Notes under the pieces: generated by a model
The model's input: only the letters and a program-made list of their open reading frames with translations
Told to the model about the DNA's origin: nothing
Database searches by the model: none
Assembly (NCBI GenBank): GCA_006384855.1
Contig: VCJN01002649.1
Location: forward strand, 100,851-164,850
Length of the DNA: 64,000 nucleotides
DNA from: Tetraselmis striata
Taxonomy: Eukaryota > Chlorophyta > Chlorodendrophyceae > Chlorodendrales > Chlorodendraceae
Reading direction: 5' to 3'
Program-made: the position numbers and the translations under genes
Shown here: positions 34,274 to 43,956 of the stretch, in pieces
How positions within the stretch are numbered: the stretch's first letter is position 1
Layout: every line of letters begins with the position of its first letter

Positions 34274-34959
34274 AGTGGCTGGGCGTAGGGTTGGGAGTTG
34301 AGACTTGAGAGTGGAGAGTGTAGTGTTGTGATCGTGCGCCGTTTGGTGATGTTGTATTCCGAATTCCTTGGCGGCGGGCGCCAGCCTGCGTTGCCGCCCC
34401 ATCAAGGAATACCGCAAGTGCGGGATGACGCATTACAGGAACTGAAAACACCGTTTAACACAGCGCAATATGCTATTGGCGCACCACCATGTACTATATG
34501 CCGCATATGTGGGTCTGGCACGGATGCAGCTACGTGCGACACCTGGGGCGATTATAGTACAATGTCTCTGCGGATTCGGACATATATCAGAGCGAATGGA
34601 TTCTCCCGCTAGCCGCTACACTCAAAACTCGTACGTTTAGAGGGACTTCAGGTAGGGGGTATTCAGGCCATTTTCGCCAGGTATTAAGCCTGAACTGAAT
34701 TCAGCTCAAGTCGGGACTCCAGCCTGAAGTCGCATGAACTGCCCCATCCAGCCTTCAAGGCAACCCTGGTAGCGACGTACCAGTAGCGATCACATTTATT
34801 ATCCCGACTGGCTCACTAATGTTGGGAGTAACGACTAGTCGCTACGTAGAATGCTTACAGGTAGTCGCTATATCCGTATGACATTTCCGAAAATGACAGT
34901 GTAGCTGCATGCGACGAGTCGAGCAGATCAGGCGGGAGATACCCTGTAGCGACTAGACA
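34274..34959. other. No gene recognised
   Basis: No ORF with a known motif. GTAGTCGCTATATCC and TAGCGACTAGACAGC motifs around 34790-34960 resemble sequence beside other family X copies. Confidence 0.4.
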
Positions 34960-35436
34960 GCTCGTATATTACGGGAAACGCCGAATTCCGCAACCATCCG
35001 AGCGAGGTGGCAGTTTTAGAAAAACCCTAGAAATGGGTGCAAATTGCCGAATATCCTGGCCTATTAAACAAAACTCCACCCAACAGAGTACCCGGGGTCC
35101 TTAAATAACGTTCCCGCGCACCTGGCACCCTGTTTAGCAATTTTCCCAATAATGAAATGCACCAGCACGCGAAGCCGCGTCATCATCTGTTACGGTGTCG
35201 TCGCGTCACAGCAAACGTCCGGGCAAAGTGCCTAAAGGGTTCCGCGGCTTTTTTGCAGAAATAAGCATCGTGGGTTGATATTTCGTCCTGGTTGGTTCGT
35301 TACATCGTGGCTAATAAATGAATGGTCGGAGACATTCAGCAGCACAGTATGGCATACGAGGAGTAAAGCAGGTAAGGTGGGATATACCGCTCGTATATTA
35401 TGGGAAACGCCTCATTCCGCAACCATCCGAGCGAGG
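34960..35436. repeat. Repeat family X, tandem copies (one complete, one truncated)
   Basis: A first unit starts CGTATATTACGGGAAACGCC (34961) and a second starts CGTATATTATGGGAAACGCC (35391), a period of about 430 bp. The second is cut at 35436, after CATCCGAGCGAGGTGG, by LINE-derived sequence. Confidence 0.65.
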
Positions 35437-36682
35437 TGGGTTGTCGAGCTTTGCGCTGCTCGTACCCGTGTCGTTGACGAGTGTGGGGACGGAGTGCTTG
35501 AGGATCTACCGGGGCCGTTGGCCTATGCCCTACACATGCTCCCCTCCAAGCGCTCTTTATCCGTTGCTCGTGCCGGCTGCTCGGCCGTTGGAGCTGAGCC
35601 GGCGTCTGTGATGCGCTCGGCGGCCGACCTCCAAGTATCCAACATTACTCGGACATCCCCTTGAATCGTCCCATGCGGAAAGTCAAGGAGACCCTGAGCC
35701 GCCGCCTCCACACGGTCCGCTTAGCAAAGCTTGTTGCGCACATGCTTGCATGCGGCCAGGACAGCAACCGCGCTTCCGGGCCGCCTCTTACGCGATGCGA
35801 CGGCATTCATGGTGATTGATCCTCCAACAGAGGGTCGCCTTGGTAAAGTCCGTGAGCGTTCCCCATAGTACTACGATTCTATGTTCCGTGTTGCCGCTTG
35901 CCGCCCATTCGGCCTTCTTGCGGCTCCCCTCCTCCCCCCTAGCGAGCCATGCCCTTGTGTTTTTTGCTCCTTCTCGGGACAAGCCATGCTACTCCGTGTT
36001 GATGTTGTTGGCGTTCAGTTCACTCCTTCGGCTTGGGCGGTTGCGTACGCTGATAACGTGGCATGTTGCTATATGGGAGCGACTCCAATCACGCCGCACA
36101 CGCGGGGGCGGCACATATGGCCTTTCCGACTACGCTTGCCACGACGTTAAGTCCGCCCTAGGCGTGGGTCCAGATCCTCACGGAACCGTCAGTGCTCGTT
36201 TCGTCTCTCCCAAATAAGGGCAGTAACGGCCGGCCGGCCGATTTTCGTTGTTTGGGTATGGTGGTATCTGCGGGAACACGTTTGTTGTCGATACCACCAT
36301 TGCCCCTATCCTCGGCGTGTCAAGCTCGGATTCAACGTATGCATTGCGGGCCACAAAGCGCCACAAAATCCAGAAGTATGACGAGGGTCGTGTCCGAAAC
36401 GCCGCCGGCATGCTTCGCTTTGTTCCTTTCGCCGTCTCCGAGCTCGGCTCGCTAGCCCCGCACGCGGCGGCTTTCTTGGAAGACCTCGCGCACGCTAGCC
36501 ACATGCACACTGGCCAAAAAATCGCCAAGCTCTTGTCTGCGTGGCGCCGCCGTTTCTCCTTGATGATCAACATGGCGCATGCGGGGTCGCGGCGGCGCGC
36601 GCGGCACGTAGTGATGGTGATAACGCGCCGCCTGCGTCGCGTCGCTCGTCAGCATGCTATGACCCGAGTCATCGACTGCTAG
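35437..36682 (+). pseudogene. Non-LTR retrotransposon (LINE) 3'-end coding remnant
   Basis: The readable part is the C-terminal segment common to many algal and plant LINE-type polyproteins. GRPADFRCLG in frame 3 shifts at about 36248 to frame 2 with YGGICGNTFVVDTTIAPILG, KRHKIQKYDEGRVRNAAGM, LRFVPFAVSELGSLAPHAAA and GQKIAKLLSAWRRRFSLMIN. This matches the pattern RPAD...G...VDTT...K.KY...F.PFA.E..G. Earlier open stretches at 35440-35660 and 35816-36217 probably belong to the same protein in broken frames. The RT domain itself is not seen, so this is a 5'-truncated copy. Family assignment is from pattern memory. Confidence 0.55.
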
Positions 36683-36770
36683 CGCACTCGCCGCGGATGA
36701 TGGCCCACCCCCGATGGGCGGTGGTCCCCATCGGTTTCATGTTTCCCTTCCGGATTTTTCGGTTTTTTTA

Positions 36771-36881
36771 GACAACACGCCATTTGATGTCAACGCCGCG
36801 GCAAACCGGTGAAGCAAGACGTAGTCACGCATATCCAAACCATGCACAAATGTACAATGCGTTGGCATCAAATGGCGTGTC
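36771..36881. mobile_element. Foldback MITE (111 bp)
   Basis: GACAACACGCCATTTGATGT at the left pairs with ATCAAATGGCGTGTC at the right, with TA on both sides (36769-36770 and 36882-36883). There is no coding capacity. It is probably mobilised by a Tc1/mariner-type transposase, going by the TA duplication. Confidence 0.65.
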
Positions 36882-36925
36882 TAGCTTGCTTGTATGCAGT
36901 CACGGGAACCACATGGCGTAAGGAA

Positions 36926-37340
36926 TGCAAGACAAAAGGTGTGGGCGCGAAAGAATAGTGCAAGGTGATTGAGAATCGATTCGTTCCCGAAGGTGCGCAA
37001 CTCTTTGGCGGGCAGCCTTTCACGCTCATCTATGAAGACGGCGCCTTTCCGCATATGGCAAAAACAACAAAGTTGACATGGCAAAAATTTCCGCACTTCA
37101 CAGTGGTGCGAGCACCTCTATGCTTCCCAGACTTGAACAGTTTGAAAAACATGTAGAACATAGCAGTTGAGGACCAGCTGCGGGGAATGAGATTCAAAAG
37201 TTTCCGCAGCTTTGAGGATACACTCCATCGCAGATGGGGCAATATATCAATGAAAAATGTTAAAAATGCAAACAATGTGCCGAAAAATTGTTTAAAATTA
37301 GAAAATTCTGGTTGTTACCTGGCTTTTAGTGTTTCCTTGC
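36926..37340 (+). pseudogene. Tc1/mariner transposase C-terminal relic
   Basis: The fragments RQKVWARKNSAR, LIYEDGAFPHMAK (the D-N-A-P-x-H catalytic motif, degenerate), FPDLNSLKNM (the W-P-x-x-S-P-D-L-N-P-I-E motif, degenerate) and FEDTLHRRWGNI follow the order and spacing of Tc1/mariner transposases. A TAG at 37154-37156 interrupts it and two motif residues have changed, so it is inactive. It lies 45 bp after the TA-flanked foldback MITE but the two need not be linked. Confidence 0.65.
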
Positions 37341-37519
37341 ACCCTTTGGTTCCTTGGCGATTTGGTGACTTCTTGGTTCCCGTGGCTCTTCTTTGGTTCT
37401 TGGCTCCTTGGCCTCATGCTTGACCCTTATTTTGTTTCATGCTTATCTCTTTTGCTGGCCGCATTCCACAATTGCTTTTAGTTCTGCTTTTAGTGCGCAT
37501 GTGTTGAAGCACGGATGTA
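37341..37519 (+). other. T-rich tract, possible LINE 3' untranslated region
   Basis: Repeated TTGGTTCCTTGG-type sequence runs to GCACGGATGTAAGAGAAT just before family X resumes at AACATCCGAGCGAG. It may be the 3' UTR of the LINE; this is inference. Confidence 0.3.
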
Positions 37520-38540
37520 AGAGAATAACATCCGAGCGAGCAAGTGGTATTTTTAGAAAGCCCGTAAATGAGTTCAAATTGCCGAACATCCTGGCGTACT
37601 TTACAAAATCCACCCGTTCTTTACAAAATCCCCCTGGGTTGCTAAATAACGTACCCGCACTGGTACCCTGTTAAAGCAATTTTCCCAATATAACAATGAA
37701 ATGCACCAGCACGCGCAGCGGCGCCATCACATGTATTACGATGTCGTCTTCCCAGCACATGGCCGGGCTTATTGCGGTTCCGCGGATTTTTCGCACATGA
37801 ATATGCTGACATCTCGTCCTGCTCAGATATACTAGTTAGGGGCTAATACATGAATCGTAGGAAAAAAATAGGCATAACACAGTATCGCATATGACGAGTA
37901 AAGCAGATTGGCGGGATATACTCGCTACTTCTCGTATATTACGGGAAACACCCCATTCCGTAACCATCCGAGCGGGGTGGGAGTCTAGAAACCCCAGATG
38001 AGTGCAAATTGCCGAATATCCTGGCGTATTTTACACGCTCCACCCGTATTTTTCTACCCTGGACTGCTATTTAACGTACGGGTACCTGCTAGGTACCTGC
38101 TACTCTGTTCAGCATTTATCCCAGTAATGAAATGCATCAGCACGCGCAACAACAGCATCATCCCCTGTCCGCTCGGTTGAGCGGTCGTCTCGTATGCGAG
38201 AGAGACCCGGGTTCGATTCCTGGCCGATGTATTTGGCAATATCGGCCCGGCGTGTCCGGGGTTTGCCCGGTTGATGCATTAGCCCTTCGGGGTTCGAATG
38301 AGGCAATGGTCTACGGGCTATGCCAGACCTACGACTGCAGTTGGCGCACGAGGTCAAGTGCTGGGGCGGCTTCGGCCGATGTCCCGGGGCGAACTTCACG
38401 ACTTATTTACTTTAATACTTTATTTAGCATCACCATGTGTTGCGATGTCGTCGTCACAGCAAATGGCCGGGCTATTAACTTCCCTAAAGGGCTCCGCGGC
38501 TTCTTATTTGCAGCAGTAAGTATGATATCTGGTCCTGTTT
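37520..38540. repeat. Repeat family X, tandem copies split by a SINE
   Basis: One unit runs from about 37527 (AACATCCGAGCGAG) to 37930, and the next from 37936 (CGTATATTACGGGAAACACC) to 38530. The second is interrupted at 38163-38425 by a SINE. Landmarks as in the other copies: AATTGCCGAATATCCTGGCG, ATGAAATGCAYCAGCACGCG, GTCGTCGTCACAGCAAATGG and CTCCGCGGCTTCTTATTTGC. Confidence 0.7.
38163..38425 (+). mobile_element. tRNA-derived SINE (263 bp) with 9-bp target duplication
   Basis: The head resembles a tRNA: box A-like GCTCGGTTGAGCGG, a short anticodon-arm-like TCTCGTATGCGAGA, and a near-perfect box B GGTTCGATTCC (38210-38220). The body ends in a TTTACTTTAATACTTTATTT tail. It is flanked by AGCATCATC (38154-38162) and AGCATCACC (38426-38434), a 9-bp duplication with one mismatch, and the insertion splits a family X unit at a place continuous in other copies. 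Parts of the body recur at 18864-18900 and 40959-41030. The anticodon loop is too short for a functional tRNA. Confidence 0.75.
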
Positions 38541-38802
38541 AGTTAATAGTTAGTGGCCATACATAATTAATGATCGGAAAATAAAGCACGGTTCATATAA
38601 ATTGCATCAACCTACTATTGTACAGGTAGGTCACTAGCGACTACATGGACTGCTGTGTAACGAAGGATAAGTACTGCTACTCTTACCGACTAGTCGACTA
38701 CAGGGTCATCCGAGTACTCGAACATCATCTATCCTTGCGACAGCAATGACAGCAGCATGCGGTTTGTCAACACCTGAGGACTTGACTGCCTTTATTTGGA
38801 CG

Positions 38803-38842
<40 letters not shown>
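38803..38842. repeat. Poly-C tract (40 bp)
   Basis: The longest homopolymer in the window. Confidence 0.95.
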
Positions 38843-39690
38843 TTGCCCGGCGCCCAAAATTTCAATGGGAATGGGAAATTGTTGTAGTTATGGCGTCGGG
38901 CCCTCCCTCACATTGCCTTTTTGTTGTATCGCACTCCCGAAATACTTTGCTCCGCGGGATGATTAATGGCCCGACGCCCAAACGCGTGGAGCTTTCGTAG
39001 TGGTCAGTGCCGGGTATTTTATGGAGTTGTTTAGACTGTGATCCAACAGTGCTGAAAATTCCGTATATGGCCTTCAATTGCTCTTGCTGAATGCTTCGGC
39101 CATTTGCTTGTTGATTGTAACGGAGCATCGCCTACCCATGCGGGCTTTACGTTACTAGATCGCCGCCTAAAAGTAGAGATGCTGCAAAGGTTTCACTGTT
39201 GCCAGTCGTGTCCCGCCGGGGGCGAAAATAAAAGCATGCATGTTTGTTTCAATGCACATGGCGGCGGCAGGGGGGGGGGGGGCTGCCGCGGGGCGACTCC
39301 ATATGGTAGTAGGTGCACCGCAGCAAAGGAAAATGAGGACATACAAGCCCCCTTGTGCTTTTAAGACCGCGACGGATAAGCCGTATGCATGCGAGAGCAA
39401 CGTCACCCGGGATGGCTGCGTTGGGAACCGCACGCGCGGCATGGTGCCGTACGGGAGGTAGTGCGGCAGCTTCCGCCTGTGGAAGCGCGTCAACGATGAA
39501 AATGCCGATTTGCTGCTAGGTTTATGCAGCGCCCCGGGCAGTGCGCAGGTACGCCACGTGGATACACGTGGACATTGGCGTCGTACCGCGCATGCTAAGT
39601 AGGACAAGAAAAGAGGAAACCCCAACTAGAAACAGTAAGTAAACATTTCAAGCGAGATAGTTATAGGGCGCATGCATATTACCGACACCG
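38843..39690. other. No gene recognised
   Basis: 38888-38960 (GGCGTCGGGCCCTCCCTC, then TATCGCACTCCCGAAAT) matches 45057-45150 at the edge of family B. Otherwise only short overlapping ORFs without motifs. Confidence 0.4.
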
Positions 39691-39699
39691 ATTTTATTA

Positions 39700-39920
39700 G
39701 GCGGCGGCCGCAAGACGGCCGCCGGGGGGGAGAGCAGCCACCGCGCCTCAAATAAAATGGATGGTGAACGTCGCACGGCGCCATCCTATATGCCTACTTT
39801 TTATGGATACAACATTGACCATTCTACACCAACCTTGGGCGGCGGCCGCAAGACGGCCGCCGGGCGGCAGAGCAGCGACCGCGCCTCAAATGAAATGAAT
39901 GGCGAACGTCGCACGGCGGG
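39700..39920. repeat. Pair of about 80-bp direct repeats with a GGCCGC hairpin
   Basis: GGCGGCGGCCGCAAGACGGC, continuing CGCCGG, then GAGCAGC and GCGCCTCAAATRAAATG, occurs at 39700-39780 and 39838-39918. Each copy begins with a GGCGGCCG/CGGCCGCC stem around CAAGA. Confidence 0.75.
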
Positions 39921-40666
39921 GCGTGCGAAGGGCGGGCGGGGGAAGTTGACGCTATATAGTACGTAGCCATCTGCTCCGCGCCGGGTTGAGGCTTCAGCGG
40001 CAACCAAGCGAGGTGTGCCGCGGCGGGCCGATGGTGCCGACTAAATGCGCGCCCATGCCGCGAAAGCAAGCGGGGCACAAGGCGCATCAGTGGCGGCCCG
40101 TCGGCGTGCACATAACGTGTGTTCGGGCCGCGCCAAAGCGGCTGGCGGTGAATGGACAACATCCACAAAGTACCGCGCGCACCGGTATGGCAAACGAGGT
40201 GGTACAAGTAAGAGCACTTGTCAGTGCGTCGGCATTGCAACGCAAGTACCGTTAGCTAGCTTGCTAATTGAGCCAGAGCGGATGAGACATTGCTATTAGC
40301 GCGCGCGACACCGGGTTTGTAAGTGGCGGCGCAGAGAAGTGATATAATAATGCAACAACCTGCGTGGCCCCGCCATATAGCCGCCGCAACCGCTGTTACA
40401 TGCGGTGCAACGGTGCGTGCGACGGCCGGGAAGCACTGCTAATGTACTAGCTATAATATTTAGGGCCTACTATCTTATACCCCCCCTCGGATTTGAGCAA
40501 GATCTGGGTCCTAAAACAATACACCAAATCTTACTGGCCTTAATGAAATGCGCGGAGAATAATAATAGTACTATACAAGACAACCCTGAATTAAAATATG
40601 TACGGATACTTATGGTACGTGTTGTTGAAAATTGTAGGGATAAATCGTACCGCTGGAGGAAAAGAC
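39921..40666. other. No gene recognised
   Basis: Overlapping ORFs on both strands follow the GC content; no domain seen. 40405-40666 is AT-richer with one short ORF. Confidence 0.4.
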
Positions 40667-40688
40667 CAGGGTTGGGCGTAACTCATAT

Positions 40689-40800
40689 TCGGCAGACGTA
40701 ACGTAACGTAACGCAATGCAACGTAACATAACTTAACGTAACGTAACGTAACTTAACGTAACGTAACGTAATGTAACGTAACGTAACGTAACGTAACGTG
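40689..40800. repeat. Tandem ACGTA/CGTAA pentamer array
   Basis: About 22 pentamer units with sporadic changes (AACTTAACG, GCAATGCAACG), directly inside the left TIR of the hAT-like element. Confidence 0.95.
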
Positions 40801-40958
40801 ACATCATTACGTTATGTACAAAGTAATTGACGTAATTCGATTACACGTTCCGTCACCAAATTCTACGTCAATTGCGTCAAAGTAATCGACGCATTCGACG
40901 TATTTTCGATGGTGTTTGGTGACTTATTGCTTGTGGATGGGAACACGAGTGTACATTA

Positions 40959-41030
40959 TTGCAGTCGGCGCACGAGGTCAAGTGCTGGGGCGGCTTCGGC
41001 CGATGTCCCGGGGCGAACTTTACTTTACTT
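40959..41030 (+). repeat. SINE 3'-part fragment, plus strand
   Basis: GCGCACGAGGTCAAGTGCTG continuing GGGCGGCTTCGGCCGATGTC then CCGGGGCGAACTT is identical over about 60 bp to 38345-38400. Confidence 0.8.
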
Positions 41031-41961
41031 ACGAGTATACATTGCTGCTTGATTATAAACTATGATACTAGCGCACACTGCACCTATTATAGCGCACATT
41101 TATTTTGTTGCTTGAATATTTGCAAAGCCAATACAATGGACGATGTGGTACCGTCATTAGACATACCGAACATTACTCACAAAATGCCATCATTCATCAC
41201 ACATCATCCGCTTCAAAGTCACCGGTCGAGGCATATGCTGTTGTGTGGCAAGTGCAAGTTACCGATCAACGGGCATAGCGCTACAAGCGAATGATCGTAG
41301 ATGATGGCGGGTATCGGATAATAACCGCATGTTCGATACAAATATCCCGCGGGGGCGCAGCAACCTGGTCAATATATTCGGTCGACAACAAGAGACACAA
41401 CTAGGCATGTGTATATGTTTGAGCGGAGGGAAGGCAAGGAGAGGACACGGGTGCGATGGGCTGTGGGGTCATATGTAGTTTCGATGCATACGGCGCGGTA
41501 TATATACGGGTAGGTGTTGCTAGATGCGACGACTATCCGTGAAAATTCTGCAAAGAGTTGCTATAGGAGAGTCGGACGGAAGCGCATCATGCTACACCGT
41601 GCAGCTATTTTTACTAAGGCTGCGCATGACGGTAGGTGCGGGCGGGGAACGGTATACTTGGGTTGGCACTAGAGGGGGGTTATATCTTGGACCAGTGGAC
41701 GAAATGAGGCGAGACTGAGGTGCCGAGTGTCATGTCACGAACGTTAGTGTATTTAGCACCCCGCCATCCTCCCCGGCTGTGGTCGCACACCGGCACGTCC
41801 ATGCGCCGTTATTTAGATGCTTTGAGGGAGAATTGCGTTGGAGCCAAGAATACGTCACCACGAAGGGTTGACGTAAATTAACGTATAACCGGAGGAGATA
41901 CGATGCCACTACGTTACATCCGGGTCATGTTAGACGGTTTACGCCCAGCCCTGTAAAATAC

Positions 41962-42324
41962 CCCGTCATTATAGGTACCGGTATAGTAAGTAAGCAAGAT
42001 ACGAATTGCAAGATGCCGAGATTCGTCGTTATTCAATAGCAGCAGGTGATGTGTAGTGTGTACCCGTACGAGTACATGTATAGTCGCTAATCCTTACATG
42101 TTGTACATGTAGTGACTATCAGCAGCACAACACTGATCGCGCGGGCGCGCGACGGCTGCCCAGCAATGGATGACAAAAAATGGCACGCCATCAGGATACC
42201 GCGCTCAAGAAGGTAGCGACTACTGCACATCCACACATCCACCGATATCACCGAGCAACAGCTCGGTACCACTATATATCTCGATTGTAGTTCTGGCAAA
42301 GTGAGTGGCCAGAAAATACAATAA
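41962..42324. other. No gene recognised
   Basis: Contains a small palindrome TTACATGTTGTACATGTAG near 42096; no ORF of note. Confidence 0.4.
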
Positions 42325-43490
42325 ATCCACCCCGGAGTTATCCTCGTACGGTATTCCCGCCACTGTCGCAATATGCCGACCTTTACACATGTCGCCAGCA
42401 GTTGACCCCCTTTCGATACCCGCCCGCCTAGCGCTGCGAGTACTGCTAGCGAGTCGATGCTGCCGTTGTTTGTCAGCAAATCATCCACGGCTTCCAACAT
42501 TGATGTTGATCACGCCTGCGATATGAGACCTGCCAGCGTGGTCGAAAGGGCTTATTGGCGGTCCTCACGCTACGATTGCCGCCCCCGTATTGCCGGCCGT
42601 GCTGCTGCTGGTGAGGAAGTAACTTGGTCATTCAGGCATGCCGGTCCAGTCGTTAAGAGAAGCATAGCAAAATACCAGCGAACGCTCGATACATCGAGAG
42701 GCGCCTTCCGGCATGCCATAAATGGACTGCCGAGACTGCCGTTGTCGAACCCGACGGGCGACGACCTCAGTCTCCGGCGGAATAAGGTCCCCAATTTGAG
42801 CCGCAAGTCTGAGCCTTGCCAAACAATATTGCCGATTGACAGCGGAGTCGTCGGGGCTCCTCACACGCCGGCAACGTCATGGGCTGCTGGGCTGCTCGAT
42901 AAAAGGAACTACCCGTACTGATTCTAGATTCCATGTCTGAGCGAAATGCATCACTGAAGTTGCCAGCGGCTGCCCAACCAAGGCAAAGCACGGAATCGAC
43001 GGCGGCGGCGAATAAGGCCTTCATTGACTCGGGAAACAGCCATCATTCACTGGTATGCCGCCGATTCTACACCCCGCCCAAGACAGCACCGCTGGCAGCA
43101 GGAACTCTGAATAAGGTCGGACCGAGCTTCACCATCCGGAAAGGGCGGGAGCTAGTAGGAGATATCTTGGCAGTCTGCGCCACCGAGTACTACGGGGAAT
43201 TCTTGTCGACAGCGCTGGCACGCATCTATGTGTCCGCCAACATCAGCTTTGTTAAGAAACGTGGATTCATCCGAGTTTGACTTCTGGATGATATTGGCAG
43301 TCTTTATCCTTAAAATTCTGATCATGGCGGAGCGGCCAACACAGAGCCATCACTGCCAAAGGGTCACCATAACTCTATGCATGTAAAGTGAGCGTAGCAT
43401 AGTCCAACATAGCGTCCACACCATGCATGCAGTTGACACATATGGTTGCCTCCAAAGCGCCGCGAGGTGTTCACCATTTTTAAGACACAT
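42325..43490 (+). repeat. Dispersed repeat family D, copy 1
   Basis: Paralogue of 48218-49383 in the same orientation, from TCCACCCCGGAGTTA to GACACATGGAGTATGAGC. Downstream of the ORF the two share GGAGCGGCCAA, GTGAGCGTAGCATAGTCCAA and CATTTTTAAGACACATGGAG, so conservation extends past the coding part. Confidence 0.8.
42457..43280 (+). pseudogene. Family D protein, copy 1 (frameshifted), C-terminal GFIRV signature
   Basis: Frame 1 (42457-42921) holds RSIAKYQRTLDTSRGAFRHA and SEPCQTILPIDSGV, which align with the intact copy at 48467-49177. A small indel near 42885-42905 moves the rest to frame 3 (42933-43280), which ends with KGRELVGDILAVCATEYYGE, SANISFVKKRG and FIRV. Same lost or unknown function as the intact copy. 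Confidence 0.5.
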
Positions 43491-43844
43491 GGAGTATGAG
43501 CACTCGTCGAAACGGGTTTCACCTAACTGCGCTTAACACGGTACTTGTACTGTATCCGTACTCAATTTTACTGTACGATTACTGTATTCCCTATCACCCG
43601 CGCCTAACCCTAGCCTATATCCGCTTACAGTCAGCTTATCTCCGCCTATCCGGCGGTGGTCGCGAGTACCCGCGCCGAGCCATGACTGCCATGGCAGTAC
43701 CCGTACGCTAACGGTACGTGATATGAGTCCCTTGCGCACTTTTCGCCCCTCGAATACCCGCTACACGGGCGCGCGAGGGCGCTCGGCGCTAGTCAGCCAG
43801 AAGCTCACGCGGCGCGAGTACCGGCTGCACGTACTCCTTGCACA

Positions 43845-43945
43845 TCCTTGCACATCCCTGCACATCCGCTGCACATCGCTCTGCACATCGCTGTACATCC
43901 CTGCACATCCGTTGGACATCCGTTGCACATCCCTGCACATCCCTG
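43845..43945. repeat. Minisatellite of TGCACATCC units
   Basis: About ten imperfect 9-11-bp units (CCTGCACATCC, CGTTGCACATCC) immediately before family B copy 1. Confidence 0.85.
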
Positions 43946-43956
43946 CCCATACATAA

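Larger units (their letters stand above)
40667..41953. mobile_element. hAT-like non-autonomous TIR element (1287 bp) with ACGTA satellite
   Basis: Left end CAGGGTTGGGCGTAACTC and the reverse complement of the right end CAGGGCTGGGCGTAAAC form TIRs of about 16 bp. GAAAAGAC (40659-40666) and TAAAATAC (41954-41961) flank it, an 8-bp duplication with two mismatches. C-A-G-G-G ends plus an 8-bp duplication indicate the hAT superfamily. A subterminal run of CGTAA/ACGTA units fills 40689-40800. A SINE 3' fragment (40959-41030) lies inside. No transposase is encoded. Confidence 0.7.

Noticed and set aside
38163..38230. A tRNA gene
   Set aside because: Box A and box B are tRNA-like, but the anticodon loop is too short and no acceptor stem closes; it is the head of a SINE with a target duplication.
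40689..40800. Telomeric repeat
   Set aside because: The CGTAA/ACGTA pentamer is not a known telomere motif, and it sits just inside a hAT-like TIR.
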